A stretch of DNA of 64,000 nucleotides from NCBI GenBank assembly GCA_032622095.1, contig CP136064.1:1178001-1242000 (forward strand). Direction: 5' to 3'. A model generated the notes under the pieces. That model had not been told where the DNA came from, made no database searches, and saw nothing but the letters and a program-made list of their open reading frames with translations. Origin of the DNA: Siphonodentalium dalli (Eukaryota; Mollusca; Scaphopoda; Gadilida; Siphonodentaliidae). Shown here piece after piece: positions 12,801 through 25,000 of the stretch (position 1 is its first letter; the number at the start of each line of letters is the position of its first letter). The position numbers and the translations under genes were made by a program.

Positions 12801-14273
12801 ATGCAAATGTATGTTTAAAGAAACAGATGTATCTCAACTTAAAGGAACATAAGTAACACAGTCACCAACTTTAAGGGATATCTGCTATAGACTGGTTCCA
12901 TGGTGGAGTACTGTTGGATATTTTCAATTTGGCGCATGTTTCTCCCTACCGCGCCATGTCAAATCTGGCCATATCCGAATCGGGTTGTCATTTACAATGA
13001 CTACAGAAAATAAATATCTTCATGTTGGAATGCAAATGTATGTTTAAACGAACAGATGTATCTCAACTTAAAGGGACATAAGTAACACAGTCACCAACTT
13101 AAAGGGGTATCTGCTATAGACTGGTTCCATGGTGGAGTACGGTTGGATATTTTCAATTTGGCGCATGTTTCTCCATACCGCGCCATGTCAAATCTGGCCA
13201 TATCCGAATCGGGTTGTCATTTACAATGACTGCAGAAAATATATATCTTCATGGTGGAATGCAAATGTATGTTTAAAGGAACAGATGTATCTCAACTTAA
13301 AGGGACATAAGTAACACAGTCACCAACTTAAAGGGGTATCTGCTATAGACTGGTTCCATGGTGGAGTACTGTTGGATATTTTCAATTTGGCGCATGTTTC
13401 TCCCTACCGCGCCATGTCAAATCTGGCCATATCCGAATCGGGTTGTCATTTACAATGACTACAGAAAATAAATATCTTCATGTTGGAATGCAAATGTATG
13501 TTTAAAGGAACAGATGTATCTCAACTTAAAGGGACATAAGTAACACAGTCACCAACTTAAAGGGGTATCTGCTATAGACTGGTTCCATGGTGGAGTACGG
13601 TTGGATATTTTCAATTTGGCGCATGTTTCTCCATACCGCGCAATGTCAAATCTGGCCATATCCGAATCGGGTTGTCATTTACAATGACTGCAGAAAATAT
13701 ATATCTTCATGGTGGAATGCAAATGTATGTTTAAAGGAACAGATGTATCTCAACTTAAACGGACATAAGTAACACAGTCACCAACTTAAAGGGGTATCTG
13801 CTATAGACTGGTTCCATGGTGGAGTACGGTTGGATATTTTCAATTTGGCGCATGTTTCTCCATACCGCGCCATGTCAAATCTGGCCCTATCCGAATCGGG
13901 TTGTCATTTACAATGACTGCAGAAAATATATATCTTCATGGTGGAATGCAAATGTATGTTTAAAGGAACAGATGTATCTCAACTTAAAGGGACATAAGTA
14001 ACACAGTCACCAACTTTAAGGGGTATCTGCTATAGACTGGTTCCATGGTGGAGTACGGTTGGATATTTTCAATTTGGCGCATGTTTCTCCATACCGCGCC
14101 ATGTCAAATCTGGCCATATCCGAATCGGGTTGTCATTTACAATGACTGCAGAAAATATATATCTTCATGTTGGAATGCAAATGTATGTTTAAAGGAACAG
14201 ATGTATCTCAACTTAAAGGGACATAAGTAACACAGTCACCAATATTAAGGGGTATCTGCTATAGACTGGTTCC

Positions 14274-14502
14274 ATGGTGGAGTACGGTTGGATATTTTCA
14301 ATTATGCGCATGTTTCTCCATACCGCGCCATGTCAAATCTGGCCATATCCGAATCGGGTTGTCATTTACAATGACTGCAGAAAATATATATCTTCATGTT
14401 GGAATGCAAATGTATGTTTAAAGGAACAGATGTATCTCAACTTAAAGGAACATAAGTAACACAGTCACCAACTTAAAGAGGTGTCTGATTTAGACTGGTT
14501 CC
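14274..14502 (+). repeat. Mosaic monomer (M1-like flanks with an M2 patch)
   Basis: This monomer and its duplicate at 17480-17708 are mosaics. The left side is M1-like (CAATATTAAG upstream and CCATGG intact), the middle carries the M2 mark CAATTATGCGC, position 114 returns to the M1 state (T), and the end has the M2 mark A176 (AAAGGAACAT). At 19312-19998 the two presumed parents stand side by side as separate monomers (19541 and 19770). At least three class switches within 229 bp fit gene conversion better than a single crossover. Confidence 0.75.
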
Positions 14503-17479
14503 ATGGTGGAGTACGGTTGGATATTTTCTATTTGGCGCATGTTTCTCCATACCGCGCCATGTCAAATCTGGCCATATCCGAATCGGGTTGTCATTTACAA
14601 TGACTACAGAAAATAAATATCTTCATGTTGGAATGCAAATGTATGTTTAAAGGAACAGATGTATCTCAACTTAAAGGGACATAAGTAACACAGTCACCAA
14701 CTTTAAGGGGTATCTGCTATAGACTGGTTCCATGGTGGAGTACGGTTGGATATTTTCTATTTGGCGCATGTTTCTCCATACTGCGCCATGTCAAATCTGG
14801 CCATATCCGAATCGGGTTGTCATTTACAATGACTACAGAAAATAAATATCTTCATGTTGGAATGCAAATGTATGTTTAAAGAAACAGATGTATCTCAACT
14901 TAAAGGAACATAAGTAACACAGTCACCAACTTTAAGGGGTATCTGCTATAGACTGGTTCCATGGTAGAGTACTGTTGGATATTTTCAATTTGGCGCATGT
15001 TTCTCCCTACCGCGCCATGTCAAATCTGGCCATATCCGAATCGGGTTGTCATTTACAATGACTACAGAAAATAAATATCTTCATGTTGGAATGCAAATGT
15101 ATGTTTAAACGAACAGATGTATCTCAACTTAAAGGGACATAAGTAACACAGTCACCAACTTAAAGGGGTATCTGCTATAGACTGGTTCCATGGTGGAGTA
15201 CGGTTGGATATTTTCAATTTGGCGCATGTTTCTCCATACCGCGCCATGTCAAATCTGGCCATATCCGAATCGGGTTGTCATTTACAATGACTGCAGAAAA
15301 TATATATCTTCATGTTGGAATGCAAATGTATGTTTAAAGGAACAGATGTATCTCAACTTAAAGGGACATAAGTAACACAGTCACCAACTTTAAGGGGTAT
15401 CTGCTATAGACTGGTTACATGGTGGAGTACGGTTGGATATTTTCAATTATGCGCATGTTTCTCCATACCGCGCCATGTCAAATCTGGCCATATCCGAATC
15501 GGGTTGTCATTTACAATGACTGCAGAAAATAAATATCTTCATGTTGGAATGCAAATGTATGTTTAAAGGAACAGATGTATCTCAACTTAAAGGAACATAA
15601 GTAACACAGTCACCAACTTAAAGAGGTGTCTGATTTAGACTGGTTCCATGGTGGAGTACGGTTGGATATTTTCTATTTGGCGCATGTTTCTCCATACCGC
15701 GCCATGTCAAATCTGGCCATATCCGAATCGGGTTGTCATTTACAATGACTACAGAAAATAAATATCTTCATGTTGGAATGCAAATGTATGTTTAAAGGAA
15801 CAGATGTATCTCAACTTAATGGGACATAAGTAACACAGTCACCAACTTTAAGGGGTATCTGCTATAGACTGGTTCCATGGTGGAGTACGGTTGGATATTT
15901 TCTATTTGGCGCATGTTTCTCCATACTGCGCCATGTCAAATCTGGCCATATCCGAATCGGGTTGTCATTTACAATGACTACAGAAAATAAATATCTTCAT
16001 GTTGGAATGCAAATGTATGTTTAAAGAAACAGATGTATCTCAACTTAAAGGAACATAAGTAACACAGTCACCAACTTTAAGGGATATCTGCTATAGACTG
16101 GTTCCATGGTGGAGTACTGTTGGATATTTTCAATTTGGCGCATGTTTCTCCCTACCGCGCCATGTCAAATCTGGCCATATCCGAATCGGGTTGTCATTTA
16201 CAATGACTACAGAAAATAAATATCTTCATGTTGGAATGCAAATGTATGTTTAAACGAACAGATGTATCTCAACTTAAAGGGACATAAGTAACACAGTCAC
16301 CAACTTAAAGGGGTATCTGCTATAGACTGGTTCCATGGTGGAGTACGGTTGGATATTTTCAATTTGGCGCATGTTTCTCCATACCGCGCCATGTCAAATC
16401 TGGCCATATCCGAATCGGGTTGTCATTTACAATGACTGCAGAAAATATATATCTTCATGGTGGAATGCAAATGTATGTTTAAAGGAACAGATGTATCTCA
16501 ACTTAAAGGGACATAAGTAACACAGTCACCAACTTAAAGGGGTATCTGCTATAGACTGGTTCCATGGTGGAGTACTGTTGGATATTTTCAATTTGGCGCA
16601 TGTTTCTCCCTACCGCGCCATGTCAAATCTGGCCATATCCGAATCGGGTTGTCATTTACAATGACTACAGAAAATAAATATCTTCATGTTGGAATGCAAA
16701 TGTATGTTTAAAGGAACAGATGTATCTCAACTTAAAGGGACATAAGTAACACAGTCACCAACTTAAAGGGGTATCTGCTATAGACTGGTTCCATGGTGGA
16801 GTACGGTTGGATATTTTCAATTTGGCGCATGTTTCTCCATACCGCGCAATGTCAAATCTGGCCATATCCGAATCGGGTTGTCATTTACAATGACTGCAGA
16901 AAATATATATCTTCATGGTGGAATGCAAATGTATGTTTAAAGGAACAGATGTATCTCAACTTAAACGGACATAAGTAACACAGTCACCAACTTAAAGGGG
17001 TATCTGCTATAGACTGGTTCCATGGTGGAGTACGGTTGGATATTTTCAATTTGGCGCATGTTTCTCCATACCGCGCCATGTCAAATCTGGCCCTATCCGA
17101 ATCGGGTTGTCATTTACAATGACTGCAGAAAATATATATCTTCATGGTGGAATGCAAATGTATGTTTAAAGGAACAGATGTATCTCAACTTAAAGGGACA
17201 TAAGTAACACAGTCACCAACTTTAAGGGGTATCTGCTATAGACTGGTTCCATGGTGGAGTACGGTTGGATATTTTCAATTTGGCGCATGTTTCTCCATAC
17301 CGCGCCATGTCAAATCTGGCCATATCCGAATCGGGTTGTCATTTACAATGACTGCAGAAAATATATATCTTCATGTTGGAATGCAAATGTATGTTTAAAG
17401 GAACAGATGTATCTCAACTTAAAGGGACATAAGTAACACAGTCACCAATATTAAGGGGTATCTGCTATAGACTGGTTCC

Positions 17480-17708
17480 ATGGTGGAGTACGGTTGGATA
17501 TTTTCAATTATGCGCATGTTTCTCCATACCGCGCCATGTCAAATCTGGCCATATCCGAATCGGGTTGTCATTTACAATGACTGCAGAAAATATATATCTT
17601 CATGTTGGAATGCAAATGTATGTTTAAAGGAACAGATGTATCTCAACTTAAAGGAACATAAGTAACACAGTCACCAACTTAAAGAGGTGTCTGATTTAGA
17701 CTGGTTCC
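17480..17708 (+). repeat. Duplicate of the mosaic monomer at 14274
   Basis: It carries the same switch pattern as 14274-14502, exactly 3206 bp downstream, so it was copied as part of the 14-mer duplication. The conversion event therefore predates that duplication. Confidence 0.75.
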
Positions 17709-20700
17709 ATGGTGGAGTACGGTTGGATATTTTCTATTTGGCGCATGTTTCTCCATACCGCGCCATGTCAAATCTGGCCATATCCGAATCGGGTTGTCAT
17801 TTACAATGACTACAGAAAATAAATATCTTCATGTTGGAATGCAAATGTATGTTTAAAGGAACAGATGTATCTCAACTTAAAGGGACATAAGTAACACAGT
17901 CACCAACTTTAAGGGGTATCTGCTATAGACTGGTTCCATGGTGGAGTACGGTTGGATATTTTCTATTTGGCGCATGTTTCTCCATACTGCGCCATGTCAA
18001 ATCTGGCCATATCCGAATCGGGTTGTCATTTACAATGACTACAGAAAATAAATATCTTCATGTTGGAATGCAAATGTATGTTTAAAGAAACAGATGTATC
18101 TCAACTTAAAGGAACATAAGTAACACAGTCACCAACTTTAAGGGGTATCTGCTATAGACTGGTTCCATGGTAGAGTACTGTTGGATATTTTCAATTTGGC
18201 GCATGTTTCTCCCTACCGCGCCATGTCAAATCTGGCCATATCCGAATCGGGTTGTCATTTACAATGACTACAGAAAATAAATATCTTCATGTTGGAATGC
18301 AAATGTATGTTTAAACGAACAGATGTATCTCAACTTAAAGGGACATAAGTAACACAGTCACCAACTTAAAGGGGTATCTGCTATAGACTGGTTCCATGGT
18401 GGAGTACGGTTGGATATTTTCAATTTGGCGCATGTTTCTCCATACCGCGCCATGTCAAATCTGGCCATATCCGAATCGGGTTGTCATTTACAATGACTGC
18501 AGAAAATATATATCTTCATGGTGGAATGCAAATGTATGTTTAAAGGAACAGATGTATCTCAACTTAAAGGGACATAAGTAACACAGTCACCAACTTAAAG
18601 GGGTATCTGCTATAGACTGGTTCCATGGTGGAGTACTGTTGGATATTTTCAATTTGGCGCATGTTTCTCCCTACCGCGCCATGTCAAATCTGGCCATATC
18701 CGAATCGGGTTGTCATTTACAATGACTACAGAAAATAAATATCTTCATGTTGGAATGCAAATGTATGTTTAAAGGAACAGATGTATCTCAACTTAAAGGG
18801 ACATAAGTAACACAGTCACCAACTTAAAGGGGTATCTGCTATAGACTGGTTCCATGGTGGAGTACGGTTGGATATTTTCAATTTGGCGCATGTTTCTCCA
18901 TACCGCGCAATGTCAAATCTGGCCATATCCGAATCGGGTTGTCATTTACAATGACTGCAGAAAATATATATCTTCATGGTGGAATGCAAATGTATGTTTA
19001 AAGGAACAGATGTATCTCAACTTAAACGGACATAAGTAACACAGTCACCAACTTAAAGGGGTATCTGCTATAGACTGGTTCCATGGTGGAGTACGGTTGG
19101 ATATTTTCAATTTGGCGCATGTTTCTCCATACCGCGCCATGTCAAATCTGGCCCTATCCGAATCGGGTTGTCATTTACAATGACTGCAGAAAATATATAT
19201 CTTCATGGTGGAATGCAAATGTATGTTTAAAGGAACAGATGTATCTCAACTTAAAGGGACATAAGTAACACAGTCACCAACTTTAAGGGGTATCTGCTAT
19301 AGACTGGTTCCATGGTGGAGTACGGTTGGATATTTTCAATTTGGCGCATGTTTCTCCATACCGCGCCATGTCAAATCTGGCCATATCCGAATCGGGTTGT
19401 CATTTACAATGACTGCAGAAAATATATATCTTCATGTTGGAATGCAAATGTATGTTTAAAGGAACAGATGTATCTCAACTTAAAGGGACATAAGTAACAC
19501 AGTCACCAATATTAAGGGGTATCTGCTATAGACTGGTTCCATGGTGGAGTACGGTTGGATATTTTCAATTTGGCGCATGTTTCTCCATACCGCGCCATGT
19601 CAAATCTGGCCATATCCGAATCGGGTTGTCATTTACAATGACTGCAGAAAATATATATCTTCATGTTGGAATGCAAATGTATGTTTAAAGGAACAGATGT
19701 ATCTCAACTTAAAGGGACATAAGTAACACAGTCACCAACTTTAAGGGGTATCTGCTATAGACTGGTTACATGGTGGAGTACGGTTGGATATTTTCAATTA
19801 TGCGCATGTTTCTCCATACCGCGCCATGTCAAATCTGGCCATATCCGAATCGGGTTGTCATTTACAATGACTGCAGAAAATAAATATCTTCATGTTGGAA
19901 TGCAAATGTATGTTTAAAGGAACAGATGTATCTCAACTTAAAGGAACATAAGTAACACAGTCACCAACTTAAAGAGGTGTCTGATTTAGACTGGTTCCAT
20001 GGTGGAGTACGGTTGGATATTTTCTATTTGGCGCATGTTTCTCCATACCGCGCCATGTCAAATCTGGCCATATCCGAATCGGGTTGTCATTTACAATGAC
20101 TACAGAAAATAAATATCTTCATGTTGGAATGCAAATGTATGTTTAAAGGAACAGATGTATCTCAACTTAAAGGGACATAATTAACACAGTCACCAACTTT
20201 AAGGGGTATCTGCTATAGACTGGTTCCATGGTGGAGTACGGTTGGATATTTTCTATTTGGCGCATGTTTCTCCATACTGCGCCATGTCAAATCTGGCCAT
20301 ATCCAAATCGGGTTGTCATTTACAATGACTACAGAAAATAAATATCTTCATGTTGGAATGCAAATGTATGTTTAAAGAAACAGATGTATCTCAACTTAAA
20401 GGAACATAAGTAACACAGTCACCAACTTTAAGGGGTATCTGCTATAGACTGGTTCCATGGTGGAGTACTGTTGGATATTTTCAATTTGGCGCATGTTTCT
20501 CCCTACCGCGCCATGTCAAATCTGGCCATATCCGAATCGGGTTGTCATTTACAATGACTACAGAAAATAAATATCTTCATGTTGGAATGCAAATGTATGT
20601 TTAAAGGAACAGATGTATCTCAACTTAAAGGGACATAAGTAACACAGTCACCAACTTAAAGGGGTATCTGCTATAGACTGGTTCCATGGTGGAGTACGGT

Positions 20701-21372
20701 TGGATATTTTCAATTTGGCGCATGTTTCTCCATACCGCGCCATGTCAAATCTGGCCATATCCGAATCGGGTTGTCATTTACAATGACTGCAGAAAATATA
20801 TATCTTCATGGTGGAATGCAAATGTATGTTTAAAGGAACAGATGTATCTCAACTTAAAGGGACATAAGTAACACAGTCACCAACTTAAAGGGGTATCTGC
20901 TATAGACTGGTTCCATGGTGGAGTACTGTTGGATATTTTCAATTTGGCGCATGTTTCTCCCTACCGCGCCATGTCAAATCTGGCCATATCCGAATCGGGT
21001 TGTCATTTACAATGACTACAGAAAATATATATCTTCATGTTGGAATGCAAATGTATGTTTAAAGGAACAGATGTATCTCAACTTAAAGGGACATAAGTAA
21101 CACAGTCACCAACTTAAAGGGGTATCTGCTATAGACTGGTTCCATGGTGGAGTACGGTTGGATATTTTCAATTTGGCGCATGTTTCTCCATACCGCGCAA
21201 TGTCAAATCTGGCCATATCCGAATCGGGTTGTCATTTACAATGACTGCAGAAAATATATATCTTCATGGTGGAATGCAAATGTATGTTTAAAGGAACAGA
21301 TGTATCTCAACTTAAACGGACATAAGTAACACAGTCACCAACTTAAAGGGGTATCTGCTATAGACTGGTTCC

Positions 21373-21601
21373 ATGGTGGAGTACGGTTGGATATTTTCAA
21401 TTTGGCGCATGTTTCTCCATACCGCGCCATGTCAAACCTGGCCCTATTCGAATCGAGTTGTCATTTACAATGACTGCTGAAAATATATATCTTCATGGTG
21501 GAATGCAAATGTATGTTTAAAGGAACAGATGTATCTCAACTTAAAGGGACATAAGTAACACAGTCACCAACTTTAAGGGGTATCTGCTATAGACTGGTTC
21601 C
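21373..21601 (+). repeat. M9 monomer with clustered private changes
   Basis: Unlike most monomers, this one has four private substitutions. They are CAAACCTGG (position 65), CTATTCG (position 76, at 21448), ATCGAG (position 84, at 21456) and CTGCTG (position 106). The changes at 76 and 84 sit on opposite arms of the CCGA-A-TCGG inverted repeat and are complementary (C-G becomes T-A), so the arm pairing is kept. The change at 106 destroys the PstI site. Confidence 0.85.
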
Positions 21602-22059
21602 ATGGTGGAGTACGGTTGGATATTTTCAATTTGGCGCATGTTTCTCCATACCGCGCCATGTCAAATCTGGCCATATCCGAATCGGGTTGTCATTTACAAT
21701 GACTGCAGAAAATATATATCTTCATGTTGGAATGCAAATGTATGTTTAAAGGAACAGATGTATCTCAACTTAAAGGGACATAAGTAACACAGTCACCAAT
21801 AATAAGGGGTATCTGCTATAGACTGGTTCCATGGTGGAGTACGGTTGGATATTTTCAATTTGGCGCATGTTTCTCCATATCGCGCCATGTCAAATCTGGC
21901 CATATCCGAATCGGGTTGTCATTTACAATGACTGCAGAAAATATATATCTTCATGTTGGAATGCAAATGTATGTTTAAAGGAACAGATGTATCTCAACTT
22001 AAAGGGACATAAGTAACACCGTCACCAACTTTAAGGGGTATCTGCTATAGACTGGTTAC

Positions 22060-25000
22060 ATGGTGGAGTACGGTTGGATATTTGCAATTTTGCGCATGTT
22101 TCTCCATACCGCGACATGTCAAATCTGGCCATATCCGAATCGGGTTGTCATTTACAATGACTGCAGAAAATATATATCTTCATGTTGGAATGCAAATGTA
22201 TGTTTAAAGGAACAGATGTATCTCAACTTAAAGGGACATAAGTAACACAGTCACCAACTTTAAGGGGTATCTGCTATAGACTGGTTACATGGTGGAGTAC
22301 GGTTGGATATTTTCAATTTTGCGCATGTTTCTCCATACCGCGCCATGTCAAATCTGCCCATATCCGAATCGGGTTGTCATTTACAATGACTGCAGAAAAT
22401 AAATATCTTCATGTTGGAATGCAAATGTATGTTTAAAGGAACAGATGTATCTCAACTTAAAGGAACATAGGTAACACAGTCACCAACTTAAAGAGGTGTC
22501 TGATTTAGACTGGTTCCATGGTGGAGTACGGTTGGATATTTTCTATTTGGCGCATGTTTCTCCATACCGCGCCATGTCAAATCTGGCCCTATCCGATTCG
22601 GGTTGTCATTTACAATGACTGCAGAAAATATATATCTTCATGGTGGAATGCAAATGTATGTTTAAAGAAACAGATGTATCTCAACTTAAAGGGACATAAG
22701 TAGCACAGTCACCAACTTTAAGGGGTATCTGCTATAGACTGGTTCCATGGTGGAGTACTGTTGGATATTTTCAATTTGGCGCATGTTTCTCCCTACCGCG
22801 CCATGTCAAATCTGGCCATATCCGAATCGGGTTGTCATTTACAATGACTGCAGAAAATATATATCTTCATGGTGGAATGCAAATGTATGTTTAAAGGAAC
22901 AGATGTATCTCAACTTAAAGGGACATAAGTAACACAGTCACCAACTTTAAGGGGTATCTGCTATAGACTGGTTCCATGGTGGAGTACGGTTGGATATTTT
23001 CAATTTGGCGCATGTTTCTCCATACCGCGCCATGTCAAATCTGGCCATATCCGAATCGGGTTGTCATTTACAATGACTGCAGAAAATATATATCTTCATG
23101 TTGGAATGCAAATGTATGTTTAAAGGAACAGATGTATCTCAACTTAAAGGGACATAAGTAACACAGTCACCAATATTAAGGGGTATCTGCTATAGACTGG
23201 TTCCATGGTGGAGTACGGTTGGATATTTTCAATTTGGCGCATGTTTCTCCATACCGCGCCATGTCAAATCTGGCCATATCCGAATCGGGTTGTCATTTAC
23301 AATGACTGCAGAAAATATATATCTTCATGTTGGAATGCAAATGTATGTTTAAAGGAACAGATGTATCTCAACTTAAAGGGACATAAGTAACACAGTCACC
23401 AACTTTAAGGGATATCTGCTATAGACTGGTTACATGGTGGAGTACGGTTGGATATTTTCAATTATGCGCATGTTTCTCCATACCGCGCCATGTCAAATCT
23501 GGCCATATCCGAATCGGGTTGTCATTTACAATGACTGCAGAAAATAAATATCTTCATGTTGGAATGCAAATGTATGTTTAAAGGAACAGATGTATCTCAA
23601 CTTAAAGGAACATAAGTAACACAGTCACCAACTTAAAGAGGTGTCTGATTTAGACTGGTTCCATGGTGGAGTACGGTTGGATATTTTCTATTTGGCGCAT
23701 GTTTCTCCATACCGCGCCATGTCAAATCTGGCCATATCCGAATCGGGTTGTCATTTACAATGACTACAGAAAATAAATATCTTCATGTTGGAATGCAAAT
23801 GTATGTTTAAAGGAACAGATGTATCTCAACTTAAAGGGACATAAGTAACACAGTCACCAACTTTAAGGGGTATCTGCTATAGACTGGTTCCATGGTGGAG
23901 TACGGTTGGATATTTTCTATTTGGCGCATGTTTCTCCATACTGCGCCATGTCAAATCTGGCCATATCCGAATCGGGTTGTCATTTACAATGACTACAGAA
24001 AATAAATATCTTCATGTTGGAATGCAAATGTATGTTTAAAGAAACAGATGTATCTCAACTTAAAGGAACATAAGTAACACAGTCACCAACTTTAAGGGGT
24101 ATCTGCTATAGACTGGTTCCATGGTGGAGTACTGTTGGATATTTTCAATTTGGCGCATGTTTCTCCCTACCGCGCCATGTCAAATCTGGCCATATCCGAA
24201 TCGGGTTGTCATTTACAATGACTACAGAAAATAAATATCTTCATGTTGGAATGCAAATGTATGTTTAAAGGAACAGATGTATCTCAACTTAAAGGGACAT
24301 AAGTAACACAGTCACCAACTTAAAGGGGTATCTGCTATAGACTGGTTCCATGGTGGAGTACGGTTGGATATTTTCAATTTGGCGCATGTTTCTCCATACC
24401 GCGCCATGTCAAATCTGGCCATATCCGAATCGGGTTGTCATTTACAATGACTGCAGAAAATATATATCTTCATGGTGGAATGCAAATGTATGTTTAAAGG
24501 AACAGATGTATCTCAACTTAAAGGGACATAAGTAACACAGTCACCAACTTAAAGGGGTATCTGCTATAGACTGGTTCCATGGTGGAGTACTGTTGGATAT
24601 TTTCAATTTGGCGCATGTTTCTCCCTACCGCGCCATGTCAAATCTGGCCATATCCGAATCGGGTTGTCATTTACAATGACTACAGAAAATAAATATCTTC
24701 ATGTTGGAATGCAAATGTATGTTTAAAGGAACAGATGTATCTCAACTTAAAGGGACATAAGTAACACAGTCACCAACTTAAAGGGGTATCTGCTATAGAC
24801 TGGTTCCATGGTGGAGTACGGTTGGATATTTGCAATTTTGCGCATGTTTCTCCATACCGCGACATGTCAAATCTGGCCATATCCGAATCGGGTTGTCATT
24901 TACAATGACTGCAGAAAATATATATCTTCATGTTGGAATGCAAATGTATGTTTAAAGGAACAGATGTATCTCAACTTAAAGGGACATAAGTAACACAGTC

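Larger units (their letters stand above)
11984..18395 (+). repeat. 14-mer HOR (3206 bp), two tandem copies nested in block B
   Basis: Copy 1 (11984-15189) and copy 2 (15190-18395) share the order M1-M9, M1, M2 mosaic, M3, M4, M5. Rare private marks recur exactly 3206 bp apart, which shows a direct duplication rather than independent assembly. These are ACTTAATGGGAC near 12611 and 15817; AAGGGATATC near 12873 and 16079; CAATATTAAG before 14274 and 17480; and CATGGTAGAG in the last monomer of each copy (14961 and 18167). Homology at this spacing ends at 18396, where M6 follows instead of M1. Confidence 0.92.
8549..22059 (+). repeat. HOR block B: nine-class family (2061-bp 9-mer and length variants)
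   Basis: Monomer classes M1 to M9 follow one another in fixed order. The reiterations are: 8549-10609 M1-M9 (2061 bp); 10610-11983 M1-M5 then an M9-like monomer; 11984-14044 M1-M9; 14045-15189 M1, M2 mosaic, M3, M4, M5; 15190-17250 M1-M9; 17251-19311 M1, M2 mosaic, M3-M9; 19312-21601 M1, an extra M1-like monomer, M2-M9 (10-mer, 2290 bp). The stretch ends with M1 (21602) and N2 (21831). M8 is marked by GCGCAATG and TTAAACGG, M2 by CAATTATGCGC, M4 by CATACTGCGCC, M5 by TTTAAACGAAC in most copies and CCCTACC, and M9 by GGCCCTATCC. Copies thus differ by whole-monomer gains and losses (5, 6, 9 or 10 monomers), as expected from unequal exchange in register. Confidence 0.92.
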
